A stretch of 64,000 nt of DNA, taken from assembly GCA_033063855.1 (NCBI GenBank), contig CP093831.1, positions 9,796,001-9,860,000 of the forward strand. The letters are read 5' to 3'. Shown in pieces: positions 13,001-24,876 of this stretch. The translations under genes were made by a program, and so were the position numbers. Position 1 is the first letter of the stretch. Each line of letters begins with the position of its first letter. Under the pieces are notes generated by a model. It had not been told where the DNA came from. It searched no databases and saw nothing but the letters and a program-made list of their open reading frames with translations. This DNA comes from Smittia aterrima (lineage: Eukaryota; Arthropoda; Insecta; Diptera; Chironomidae).

Positions 13001-16000
13001 TTTGCACTCATTGACCCCCGCGATCGAAGTGGATTTCCACAAACAGCTGACACAAACACAAACGAGAGAGAATGATCGTGAGGGAGGCGAAATGTTGATT
13101 TACTTACATAAATTAACATCGAAGCCACAGAATTGGGCTTCACTGGAAATCGTCGAAATCAACTTTTCATCTCCAAAATGTTGCAGAGCGACTCGCGACA
13201 TGGCCAAGTGTGTTTTAAAGAGAATTCAATTGAGAAATTTGTTTGTTTTTACGCTTTGGTTTGTTTCTTAATGTCTTACTTCTTCGCGAGGCTGTGCAAG
13301 AGAAACGCCTGACCAGCAGGTATTTGCGTTCATCATGACACTTTACGTCAATTCCCATCTCGCTCTCTCCCTTGGCGCACACCAAAAATAAAATTGAAGG
13401 CCCACGCATCTGCACTGACTCGGAACAAAATAACGGTTCAATTAAATGCGTGACAATTTCGCAGGAACAAGACGAGCTTAATGTTTACACAGATTTGTCA
13501 GTTATGCTCGACTTCGAGACGATAAGATGACAAAGCAAATCAACCACGGACTTCAATCGCGCCAAAGGCTTAACCTACTCGTGTGTGCATTATTCACTTC
13601 GAAAGAATGATCACGAGCGTGAACCCGCGATAAAGTTTAACGAACCAGCTCGAAAGAGATTTCATCGAGACGATAACAGAAGCGGAGAATAGATGAGTGA
13701 CACTATTTCTCTTCGTAAATAAATCGGAAATCCGTCATTCGTGATTGAAATAAATTGATGATAATTTTTTGAAAATCACTTCTCGTTTAACGGTTCCCTG
13801 TCCATAACGCCAGAGCTTGTCTCCAATAAAATATTCATAAATTGATTTAAGTCGCAATTAAAGGAGCTCATTGAATCAACTTTTGGATGATTTGGCAGAT
13901 TTGGAATGCGCGAGAGCTGCCGCTCTTGACGTTAGCGGGCAAACAGTTAATAAGTTTAACATTTTAACAACATTTTAACAACGAGAGCCGCTTTCGCAAA
14001 AAGTCGTTGCGCGACCTGTTTTGCATACCAAATGCACCGTACACATGATGAAAAGGTTAATAAACAGCATAACACTCGTCAAGAAACTAATGATTGGCAT
14101 TAGGCTTCGATATGATGAATTTATGATTTCTAACCGAAAAACTGCTCGCGGCACTTTGACGTAAAACAACTCGAAATTGGATGTTTCGCTGCCTGATACC
14201 TTCATGGATGTTACGAAGCGACTAATGATAATTTGCGGAGAGATTAGATTCACCCAATTGCAGGCGAACGAGAGAATTCTCCACCACAACCCATTCATTA
14301 TTGATGCAATAATACTCGTGGTCCAGTTTCATTGATACATTGGCAACGTGCGCGGCGAGATTATAAATTTCACTGTTTGCTTAAGTCATAAATTTATTTC
14401 TCCTCTCTTGCTGTCTCTTTCGCGAGATCTATCAGGTTTTATGAGTTATGGTGTTCAAAGTAAATGAATTAATATAATAAGTGTAACTCCAGGGACTAGA
14501 GAAGTGACGCGAGATCAAAATAATAATATTTTAAAAGATTTTTCTGGTTTTTGCGAAACTAGGATTTCTCATGTTTGTTTTCCAATAAATCTACGATCGA
14601 AATTAAAAGTTAATAAATTACTTACGAAGTTCCAGAAGTCTCGTGACACTGACGACGATTTTGTTGTTCGTTGAAGGATTTTCAATTTGTTGATCGAAAT
14701 TTTCACGTTTCGTTCGCAAAGATTAATCCTCACTCGCGCGATTTCCAAAGAGTTCAACTCAATTTAAATATTTATGGGAATAAATCAAACTGTAAAGAAG
14801 GTTGTTGTGTAGTCTGTGGGTCTTTTGCAATATATTTCTCTGTTGTTTAATTTAATATTTAAAAGAATTTCAACTGTTTTATGTTTTCTCTGATTTTTGT
14901 TTCGTGTCCGTCACTCTTTATAGAAATTGAGGGAGATTTCTTAACTCGTTGCGTTTTAAATCTAATTCCGACACTCCACACTTCTTCTCTTCACACTCCA
15001 CAAATGTTTTTTGATGGAACCTTTAGTTCATCGTTGTTGCATCACCATCGGGCGTAGAGATGACTTGAAATTGAGATTAAGAAATCACATTTTAATCGCC
15101 AATTTTCGATATTCACTCTCAGCGGTGTTTGACTCGTGAAGCCATTAAAAAATCTTCTCCGCGATCAGACGACGGATGGAGGCATTGAAATGGATTTCAA
15201 TTTGTGGGCCCCTGAGTTGAGGGCGAGACCGAAATTGTTTATGTCCAAAAATGAATCGCAGAATTAAATAATCGAGAAATTATTCAAATCGTTTTCCGAT
15301 GTGATGTGCGAGTTGTGACTTCATTGACATGTGAAAAATCACTTCGATTTGAATTTATTTGTTTGATGCTGCTGCTGCTATCGACAAAGGGCCGTTAAGA
15401 GCGCGATACATTCGAAAAATGCATAATTCAAAGCAGAAAACTTTTAACACCATTCGTCAACTCGAAGAAGGAAATGAACATTGGAATTATCATGTTTCAA
15501 TCTCTCCTAAACACCAAATAAAATTAAATATTTTTAACTCAGCCATGCCGTTTGATTGGCTTTTGTTTTTTTTCCATAATTTGATTCCGGGTAAGATTGA
15601 GACATAAAAAAATATTTTATGGGACACGAGAGCACTCAAAAATATCAAATTCGTTCGATCGCGAAAGGTAAAAGCTCGCGGATCGTCGATTGCGAAACAA
15701 AAGTGTATCAACACTTCACCGAGTCGAATCAATCAAATTAAATTACTTATGAATTGCATAAATCACACACAGCATCGCTGCAGGAATCGTGACTTTTGAT
15801 CGCCTATCGATGCAATTCTCGATCAGTTTGACGAAACCTTCGAAATTATTTTTTTGCACAATTTAATCGAACATTGACAAGCTAAGCTCTCAAGCCTCAC
15901 CACACATCACATTAATCCTTTGACTTTGAACGATTTGTCATTTAATTGAAGTAATCAATTATTTTCTTGTGTTTGCGATTAAATTTCGCTGTCTGATTAT

Positions 16001-19000
16001 TTCGTGATCGTAAGCCATTCGTCTCCTCATTTCGTCTGATCGCGGACAAATTTAAGAACAAATCAATAAGAAATTGGGCACGCACGACCGCTCGAGACTT
16101 AAGAGCGGTTTTAATTGTTTAATTGACTCGTTTGATAAAAAAAACGGGGAAATGAAAAATAAATGTAAGAACACCAACTCAAAACACAGTCAAATGCCAA
16201 GCGATCGGAGGCATTCTCGGTTTGGATCTCGTCGCGCACAAGTTAACCGAATGGAGTCTCAAGTCAAACTGACTTCTCCTGCTTTGCTTTTGCTTTGCTG
16301 TCTTTTTTTTTCTTTTCTTTATTCGCCTGTTTGCTTGTTGTCGCTTGACTTTATGAATGTATTTATTTTTTTCTTCAACATCCCACTTAATAGTTTCTAC
16401 TCATTCAGTTTTAAGCAGCACAGCAAGTTCTGGATTAAGTTTCATACTTTTGCTCTCTAGTTTAACGTAAGAATTCTTCTGCGAAATCATCGCCAAAAAT
16501 AATTGCTCGTAAAAAATCTTTTGACGAATCGTGAATCAGAACTTCCTTTTGTCATGCCGAGCAAGTCGTGCGTGGAAACACTCATTGAGGAAGTTGTTTT
16601 ATTTGTCAAATATGTTTGAATAACGTCTGGGATCTCCATTGCAATTGACGCACTCGTCTGGTTGCGTATTGAGATTTAATTCTGTTTGTTTGAAACAAAG
16701 GAGACATCTAAGTTTACTTAACTGGGAGCTCTTTTTAATTAATTTAATTCGAGGAAAATCTGAAACTTTGGTTCTATGTAATCAAGATATTATTTGCTTA
16801 GTTCATTGAAGCTTGAGCAAAAAAATTAATCTTTAGTCATTGATAGATTAATTACGAAACAATTTATTCACAACATGATGCAAATAAATAATTCCCTGCC
16901 CATCAAGCTTTAATTCTCCTCCACAATGTCGTCAGAGCTGCAGCTACGACGAAGTTGACGAAGCTTTGCTTGTAATGCGCTTGAAAATGTTAACATTTTA
17001 TCTCTTTCGGCTCAAACGTTTTGCTGTTGCGCTGATCGACCTTGGAAATTCTCATCGACTTCGGAGCCGGAGAGTCGCAAAGACTTTGCGAATTTTAAAA
17101 AGAAGAAACGAATTAGAATTACGAGAAGATAAATTGAGACCCCAATTGAGACGAGAGGGAGATGAAGAATGAGCGGGCAGTTGAGTAAAATCGACATGCA
17201 ACGCCAGCAGAACAACAGTTTCCTATCTCCGGCGTCATTCTCATGCCTAGAACCTATCACATCCAATAAAGAACCATCAATTTGAATGACAGAAGCTCTT
17301 TTCCCTGCGCGGATTACAAAATCAAGCAAAAGAAATCTTTTCTTCGTTGTTCTCGGAATCGCAGTTGGAGTTCATTCGTTCATTGCAATTTAAAGGGACT
17401 TTCATTCGAAGAAAGAAAATCTTTGATTGTTGAAACTAATTCGAGAGAGATCCCTTTAACAAACTTTTCTTGAACTGCTTCAGAAATTTTTTGACACCAG
17501 ACCGTTACTGGAAAATAGCTTCGCGTCAGAATAGGCAACAGGTTTGCGGAGATAAAAGCATTCTCTCTCACTCAGCGTCAGGTTTTCCGCAATTCTGGAA
17601 ATTGTTGCATATTGCGCCTGTCGGCGAAACTCGCCTGGCTCGCGGACTTGCATCGAATAACTCACATTTGCCTTTTAATTATCATAATTTTCCACTTAAT
17701 CCCGCATAATCTCGGCCCGCATGCTGCTCTTAAGTGCATTACTTAGATACATTGCGGATTAGTTTAATTAATTGTTTAGATTTTATTGGTTTTGTTTTGA
17801 AGATTGATCGCGAACTTTTTTCATTGGAAAAATATTTGCAAAATCTTTATATTCAAATCATTCACTGCCGGTTTTTTGATTGCCCGAGTATTGTGAAAGT
17901 TTAAAAGGATGGTCATCTATCGGATTAATGCCGTTGCAGCTTTATTAATTAATATTTGATGCGACGCAATAAAGCATGAAAATTATTAATTCATGACTTG
18001 TGTGTTCATAGCGCACACAACACGCCGCATCATGTTAAATTGCATTCGCAAAATAAGTCAGCGCACCAGGTTTTATCTGCGATCCATCGAACGAATGACT
18101 ATTGCTATTTATAAGTCGTGCTTTGCACATATTTGCGAAGGTCGTCGTCGATCTGCTGGTGGCTTGGTTGCGAAGCAATTTAAGCCATCGCGCAAATGGA
18201 AGCTTGAAATGAATTCAAACAAATGCAGAATGTGATTTCTTTTGCAACACCTTGCAGCTTTACGTCTCTCTGCATTTAAAGATTTTACGGTTGCAGTTCT
18301 CGCCCTTCTAACGCATGGACGAATCGCTTGATTAGATATTCATGCTGCGAGCTGACATTCCTAGATCCGTTGACCTTATCAAGAGCTTGACAGGTGGAAT
18401 TATAATATCAAGTTAAAATCAACCTGTGTCATTGTTTTTGCAATCGACAGAAAGAGATTTACGTTAATTATCAGTAAAGGTCGAGACACTCCTTTCGCTG
18501 AAATTCAAACTTATTGGCTTTGACTTCGTTTCCTTCACGCGCTCGCGATAAATAAATCTGCAGGCTGTCAGTGGCGAAAGACAATTAATCGCATTTCTGT
18601 GCTTCTTAGGTCGCGACGCTTGAAGTGACGTAAAGCTTGCCATAAAGTTCTGAAGCAGGTAGCTCAGCGATATCATTTGACAATTGTTGTATATCCGAAT
18701 GACAAATGAGCGGGTTTAACTCTTTGACCATTCTTGATCTCCATCCTGATGTCAATAAATTTTCATCAGCGTTTTTTTGCCACCGCAAAGTGCTCTGTTC
18801 AATTTCAAAAAAGGCAATGAGTCGATCGCAGACTTGTCGTTCATCAAAATAAGCTAAAACACTTGGGAAAATTTTTGCGGTTAAATTATTCGCGAGCTTC
18901 TACTTTCACTTGTTGGAATTTAATTTGTTTTTTGAAATGAAGAAGCTAGCTCATAATTATTTGAGTAGTTAGATCGCGAGCCAACAATTTGTTCGCAAAA

Positions 19001-19480
19001 AGAAATTAAAGAAGATCAAATTGCGATGATAAGCTGAAGCAGTTAATTCGTGTTTTCTCACTCGATTCTCGGCAAAATCTTGCGGTGGGAAAGTTTCCTC
19101 TAGCAAATTGCGTCATTTGTCTCATTAGATTCAGCATTTAAATTAAGTCACTGATCTTGATCTTTTAATGAGCGCGAAAGTGATTTTGTTTTACTTAGCA
19201 AAAAGCAGACAAAAGAGGTTTGTAATTAAATTAATTTCAATATGTTGCCAATGGGGCATTGAAAGTAATTAAAGGTTCGGAGAAGCAGTGAGCGATTAAT
19301 AGGTTGGCTTTCTTCCTTTTAAGGAGCGAAGTCAAGGCAGCGTTTGAGGCCGTTCAATGTTTAAAAAAATAAGATAAGCATTGGAAGAAATTCGAATTGT
19401 GAATTGTTCGGCCTTCAACTTGATTATCAAAAGCAGTTCATGTTGATGAGTGATTGAAAGCTTTGATGTCAGTAAACGTT
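7072..19480. other. Gene-free stretch between the foldback element and RF1
   Basis: About 12 kb with no supportable coding exon on either strand. Open frames up to about 128 codons (for example 16074-16460, plus) are low-complexity or pyrimidine-rich translations without domains. Minor structure: a weak cysteine-containing frame at 7640-7849, a 9-bp hairpin at 12005-12032, and an 11-bp tandem duplication at 13958-13979. It may be intronic or regulatory DNA for the formin locus. I recognise no tRNA, rRNA or known miRNA seed. Confidence 0.5.
13958..13979. repeat. 11-bp unit repeated twice in tandem
   Basis: The word ACATTTTAACA occurs twice back to back. It is a short local duplication in AT-rich DNA with no evident function. 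Confidence 0.6.
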
Positions 19481-20714
19481 TCACTTTTTATTATTGTCCA
19501 ATTCATTGAATATATCCAAGAGCTCTCCTTCCCTTTCAACCCTTTGAAGACTCTTTATGAACCCGTCAAGTTTATCTGGTTTTCCGAAGAAACCTTCGAG
19601 GTCGTAGAGCGTGTCTTCCTTCTCACTTGCTGCAATATTCAAGGTGCTCAAGCGATGATCCGTCACACGGTCCTGACTGAAGTTATAAGTCCGAATCTTT
19701 TCATTTCGATTCGCTCGTCCAACTTGGCTCTTCCTCGTTTTGTTATTCTTCTCAAATGTTTCACTAATATGACGATCGTTCAAGATCTGTCGTAGTCGCT
19801 TCATCGCAATTTCTCGGTTTTTACTTTGTAATCGATCTTCTTGACACTCAACGGATACGCCGGAAGGAACATGAGTAATTCTGATTGCACATTCGGTTTT
19901 ATTGACAGCTTGACCTCCTGGGCCGGATGCAGTTTTCGTCTGAATCTTCAAATCCTTTTCTGTGAAATAAAAATTATTCAGCTTAAACCTTTTACTTTGC
20001 GATGAATAGCTCACCATTAATTTCTACACCTAGATCATCAATTATCGGAATACACGCGATTTGAACGGTTGACGTGTGAACTCTTCCTCTGGATTCTGTT
20101 TCAGGAACTCGTTGAACTCGATGGACACCTGCTTCGAATCTCATGAAGCCCCAAACGTCGCGACCTTCAATACGAGCTTTGTAATGTCTCAAATAACCAC
20201 CTTGCTCGTCGGATTCGCTATCGCTTGTATCCCAGTTCTTGTGTTGGAAGTAGTTGAGGTACATCATGCAAAGTTCATTAGCGAATAACATTGCTTCTTT
20301 GCCTCCGACTCCGGCTGATATTTCAAATAGTACTGTCGATGAATCTGGGATACGTTCGGCATCTTTTGATATCTCGTAGTTGTAGATTTCATTCAGAACT
20401 TTCGTGATCAGCTCCGATCGTCGAGCTTCAAGTTCAATTTTTTCTTCTTTCATTAAACTCGACATTTCGTTGTCGGCTTGATTCTCACTACTCAACTCCT
20501 TCTCAACTTCTTTGATGCCTTCCGATAATTTTGTGAAATCATTAAGTAACTCATTGATTCGTTTGGTTTCATAAACACTTTCTTCACTTTTCAGCTTCGT
20601 GAAATATTTATCAAAATTATTAATAAACAACGAATTGATTCGACTAGAACAATAGCCACGGTTAACGAGACTATTGATTTGACGTCGTAGCATCAACAAA
20701 TTTCTTAAGAACAT
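19481..20714 (-). CDS. Mitochondrial peptide chain release factor 1 (mtRF1/MTRF1L-like)
   Basis: Class I release factor that recognises UAA/UAG on the mitochondrial ribosome and triggers peptide release. Exons 20015-20714 and 19481-19959 join in phase (G|AA; donor GTGAGC, acceptor CACAG) to give 392 residues, the usual length for the MTRF1L group. The N-terminus is basic with few acidic residues (MFLRNLLMLRRQIN), as in a mitochondrial presequence. A helical domain follows, then EISAGVGGKEAMLFANEL. The codon-recognition tripeptide PET lies at about 204-206, in the place of the PxT motif of RF1. The catalytic loop ASGPGGQAVNKT has GGQ at about 248-250. The C-terminus is charged and coiled. The start at 20714 faces the Cdc37 start 242 bp away, implying a shared bidirectional promoter. 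Family and structure are clear; which of the two metazoan paralogues (MTRF1 or MTRF1L) is inferred from motif and length. Confidence 0.95.
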
Positions 20715-20956
20715 GTTTAGTTATAGCACAACTGAATAAGAAGATATTTCGAACTTTGTAAACAATAAAAACTCAGTAAAATAGCGCCATCTGCCAACGC
20801 TTCCACGAAGTCTCTCGAACATCATTTTCAGAGGAAGACTATAGATTTTTCTAGAAAAATCAAAGCTTTAAATTCACTTTAAATTAAAGCATTTGCTTGA
20901 TCGAATTGTTCGTTCCTCAACTCTTTAATAGCCTCAGTACAAGACACTGTTTCAAG
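20715..20956. promoter_or_regulatory. Bidirectional promoter between mtRF1 and Cdc37
   Basis: 242 bp separate the two divergent start codons, so both 5' leaders and promoters must lie here or in overlap. Two elements stand out: GCGCCATCTG at 20784-20793, and an 18-bp perfect palindrome at 20844-20861 centred on TTCTAGAA, the core arrangement of a heat-shock element. Promoter role is inferred from gene layout. Confidence 0.7.
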
Positions 20957-22128
20957 ATGGTCGATTATTCCAAGTGGAAAAACATTGAAGTAAGTTTTTG
21001 TTATTTTCATAAAAAATATTTAACTAAACATGAACTCAACAGGTTTCAGACGATGAAGACGACACACATCCCAACATAGACACTCCAAGCTTGTTCAGAT
21101 GGAGGCATCAGGCAAGAGTCGAGCGAATGGAATCGCAACAAGCCGAACGAGAGAAGATTGAGTCATCGAAAAAACAAGTCGAACAAAAGAAGAAAGAGTT
21201 GTCAAAGAAGCTTGACGCTTCGCCGGCAGAGAAGGAAGCCGTTGCTAAGGAGCTCGCAAAAATCGAAGAGGAAGCAAAGAAGTTACAATTGGCCGAACAA
21301 GAATTTAAGAAAATGGAAAAACTTGAGCCTTGGAATGTTGATACACTCTCCCAACCAAAGTTCTCGAAAACGATAATCAATGTCAAGGAAGAAACAAAGA
21401 ATTACGATGAGATGACTGACGAGGAGAAGGAACAGCACATGAAAAAGTTTGTTAAGGAGAACGAGAAGCTCATTAAACAATACGGAATGCTCAAACGCTA
21501 CGAAGATTCCAAGAAATTCCTGCTCGAGCACAATTTGCTTGTTCATGAAGACACTGCGAACTATCTTGTCATCTGGTGCATTAATCTTGAAATGGAAGAA
21601 AAGCATGAGCTCATGACTCACATCGCTCATCAATGTATTTGCATGCAATATATGCTTGAACTCTCTCGAACACTCAAAACAGATCCTCGAGCTTGCATCG
21701 CACCGTTCTTCGAGAGAATTGGTGTGGCTGACGTAGTTTATATTACTCAGTTCAAAGATGAAATCGCTGCGTTTATCGGAAGAATCGAAAGAAGAGCCAA
21801 GGAAAAAATTGCTGAGGCTTTGAAGGAACAAGAAGAGGAAGAAGAAAGGGAACGTTTAGAACGTCTTGGGCCAGGGGGCTTAGATCCAGCTGATGTCTTT
21901 GAATCTCTTCCCAAGGAACTTCAAGAATGCTTCGAGTCTCGCGACACTGATATGCTGAAGACAGTCATCGCAGCTATGCCAGAAGATCAAGCCAAGTACC
22001 ACATGAAACGTTGTGTCGACTCTGGGCTTTGGGTTGCTGATGCGAAAGCGAATGAACATGGTTTAGTAGAGACAGAAGAAACAGAAGCAGCAGCAACAGC
22101 AGCTAAAGATGACTTAGACTTAGATTAA
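20957..22128 (+). CDS. Cdc37: Hsp90 co-chaperone Cdc37
   Basis: Kinase-specific co-chaperone that loads client protein kinases onto Hsp90 in the cytosol. Exon 1 (20957-20989) encodes MVDYSKWKNIE. After a 53-bp intron (GTAAGT…CAACAG), exon 2 (21043-22128) continues VSDDEDDTHPNIDTPSLFRW. The protein is 372 residues against about 380-390 in other insects and vertebrates. Ser13 within the acidic EVSDDEDD stretch matches the conserved CK2 phosphorylation site that activates Cdc37. A long charged coiled coil follows (about 35-130), then the globular Hsp90-binding part and an acidic tail ending DDLDLD. The ATG has a good context (CAAGATGG). A poly(A) signal lies at 22257-22262. It is divergent from mtRF1 and convergent with ABCE1. 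Confidence 0.97.
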
Positions 22129-22241
22129 AACTTTAGCTTCTCCAATATTTTTTCTTTATTTGTAATAACAACTTTTCGTTCAATTTCGCCATTCATCGTC
22201 ATAAAGTTACAGCGATTCAAAAGTTGAAATATTTTCTTTCG

Positions 22242-22262
22242 TTTATTTTTTCATAAAATAAA
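22242..22262. terminator. Paired poly(A) signals of convergent Cdc37 (+) and ABCE1 (-)
   Basis: AATAAA for Cdc37 lies at 22257-22262 on the plus strand. TTTATT (AATAAA on the minus strand) for ABCE1 lies at 22242-22247. Each signal lies beyond the other gene's signal in its own reading direction, so the two mRNA 3' ends should overlap by some tens of bases. Confidence 0.7.
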
Positions 22263-22338
22263 ACGTTTGCGAAGAGAAAGTGTTCGGTATAAAATTGGTT
22301 TTTGATAAGACGGAGAGACTCGAGAAAGTGATGCGCAA

Positions 22339-24335
22339 TTAATCCTCCAAGAAGAAATACTGTCCGAGTCGCTTTTGTTCAACATCCTAGAAAGCAAAAC
22401 AAATAAAATTAATGAAAAGATTTTAATATGAAATTGATTTTAACTCACTTTAACAGAGCGGTCCTTGTTAATTCTTGGCCGGAAATTGTTTGGATCTCGA
22501 CGGAAGGTAATGCCGAGCAGATGCAAGAATCGATTCATTCCGACGAGAAGAGCTTCCGGTGTGTGAGCGGTTGTGTCGACTGACGGACTTCCTTCAAAGA
22601 CAATAACTCGATCAGCGAGATAAGTTGCCATGATGAAATCGTGCTCGACGATGAATCCAGTTTTCCTTGCGTGAAGAATGAAACTAAAAAAGAATTACAA
22701 TTAATAAAATATTTTACGAGTCAATTGAAAATCTTACCGTTTAATGACTTTAGCAGCGACAAGACGTTGTTCAGAATCGAGATAAGCGGAAGGCTCATCG
22801 ACCAAATAAACAGATGCGGGTTTTCCCAAGCACAGCACGAGAGCAACACGCTGCAACTCTCCTCCCGACAAGTTTTGCACTTCCTGGTCCATGATCTCTT
22901 CAATCTTCATTGGTTTCATGACATCAGCGCTGAATTGTGGATGCATGTAAGCGTCGCGGATCTTCTCGTGGAGCAATTGACGAACTTGTCCTTGACTCTT
23001 CGGAGAAATCTTTTGAGGCTTGTAAGAAACATGAAGCATTGGCAGCTTTCCAGAACCCTCATCTGGTTCCAAGTTACCGGCCAGCATTCGAATGAAAGTT
23101 GTCTTTCCTGTTCCGTTTTCTCCCAGCAAAACGATAATTTCTGAATCGCTGAACTGTCCTTTGTCGACAGTAAGTGAGAAGGACCCAAGAGACTTCTTCA
23201 TATTTGGATACTCGTAATGAGCAGTTCTCTTGATCTCTTCCTCGGATGCGGACTCGGATACCTTGAAAGTTAGAGCTTCATGTCGGAAACGCATGTTTTC
23301 AGTCGGAATGAAACCGTCGAGGAAAATGTTGATGCCCTCACGAACTGAGAAAGGCATAGTGACTACACCGTAGCATCCAGGAACGCCGTACAAGCAGCAA
23401 ATGAAGTCCGACAAATAATCCAAAACTGACAAATCGTGCTCAACGACAATGATGAACTTGTCTGGATTTATCAGCGAACGGATTGTCAGAGCGCAGTTGA
23501 GACGCTGACGAACGTCAAGATATGACGATGGTTCGTCGAACATGAAAATGTCACCGTCTTGAATGCACACCATAGCGCATGCGAAGCGCTGCAACTCTCC
23601 TCCAGATAAAGCACCAATCTCACGATCTCGGATGTGCATAAGATCCAACGATTTACAGATTTGAACTTGAACATCACGTTCGTCCTTCTTATCAAGCAGA
23701 GCTCGAATAGTTCCTTTCACTGATTTTGGAATCTGATCGACATATTGCGGCTTGATGAGAGCTTTCAAGTCGTCCTCCAGAATCTTCGTGAAGTAATTCT
23801 GCAGCTCGTTACCGCGGAAGTAAGTCAAGATTTCTTGCCAATCTGGTGGATCATTGAAACGACCCAAGTTAGGCTTCAACTTTCCAGCAAGAATCTTCAG
23901 AGCCGTCGACTTGCCGATACCATTTTGTCCCACCAATCCGAGAACCTCTCCGGGACGAGGTGTTGGCAAGCGATGCAGCTTGAACGAGTTCTTCGAGTAA
24001 CGATGAGTCGTATGCTTTTCTAAGTTACTGGGTACGTTGATGATGATGATGGCGTCGAATGGACATTTCTAAAAGATCAACGAGTTAATATCAAAGATCA
24101 AAGTAAAATCAAAGAAACTTACCTTCACACAAATACCGCAACCGATACAAAGCTCTTCCGACAATACAGCGATCTTAGAATCAGGAGCTACTTCAATGCA
24201 AAGTTTTCCCATTCGAACGACTGGGCATGATCGTTTGCACTCTTGTCGACATCTCTTCGGCTTGCACTTATCAGCACTAACGATAGCAATACGAGTTTGC
24301 TTATCCGTCTCATCTCTCTCGCGATTTCGAGACAT
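22339..24335 (-). CDS. pix: Ribosome-recycling ATPase ABCE1 (Rli1/pixie)
   Basis: Soluble twin-ATPase that splits ribosomes after termination and binds initiation factors. Four exons in phase: 24123-24335, 22738-24068, 22449-22683, 22339-22386, giving 608 residues (family about 600). The N-terminal ferredoxin-like domain has both cysteine sets (CKPKRC…C…C and CIGCGIC…C) for two 4Fe-4S clusters. The first ATPase has Walker A GQNGIGKST (from about 118) and signature LSGGELQRFA. The second has GENGTGKTT and LSGGELQRVA. THRYSKNSFKLHRLPTPRPG is diagnostic of ABCE1. The C-terminus ends GQYFFLED, close to the eukaryotic consensus. Introns are 52-62 bp. It is divergent from SRP68 and convergent with Cdc37. 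No missing catalytic residue is visible. Confidence 0.97.
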
Positions 24336-24876
24336 TCTGTAATATTTTTATTACGGAGAAAGTATGTCAAAAATGTGATAACCAAAAAATAGAATCAACA
24401 CATCAGCAGTAATAGCTAAAACAAGAACTTCAAGAGGTTTATTGAACTAAATGTGAATTGGCTATGACAGCTGATTAAGTTTTGTTGATGTTCTCACTTA
24501 GACTTGCTATTTAAATCTGGTTAAAGAACCGATTTTATGAAATTCAGTTTATTTTACCTGATATATCAGAGATAACCAATTTACCTAGATGTGCCAAAGT
24601 CTGAAAACAAATTCGTCTTCAAAGCGATTTCTAATATAATAAAATTAATTTGTTTTTCTATACAGATCAACTCATCAATTACTTAATTTGCAACAGTACC
24701 TTCTATCAATTCTTGGTTTTTAATTAAACTTAAAAAATATCGAGTAACACATCTAGTTATTTTATTATCTATGATCCACCAGTGACAGCTGCAAAAAATT
24801 CGAAATTCGAATATCAGAAGTTCACTGGTGACGTGAAACGTGAAATCAGAAAGTTTTGTAAAGAAATCATTCAATA
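24336..24876. promoter_or_regulatory. Divergent promoter region between ABCE1 and SRP68
   Basis: 541 bp lie between the two divergent start codons. The DNA is AT-rich and contains no coding frame of note. It must contain both promoters and 5' leaders. I recognise no specific factor site. Confidence 0.6.

Noticed and set aside
13975..14298. 107-codon minus-strand frame resembling a membrane protein
   Set aside because: Hydrophobic content fits chance translation of AT-rich DNA; no family resemblance, and no splice or poly(A) context.
16074..16460. 128-codon plus-strand frame with a hydrophobic run
   Set aside because: The hydrophobic part comes from a pyrimidine-rich tract (TTTTCTTTT). No family, no splice context.
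21283..21831. 182-codon open frame on the minus strand opposite Cdc37
   Set aside because: It is antisense to a well-conserved coding exon. The openness follows from the codon use of Cdc37, and its product has no domain.
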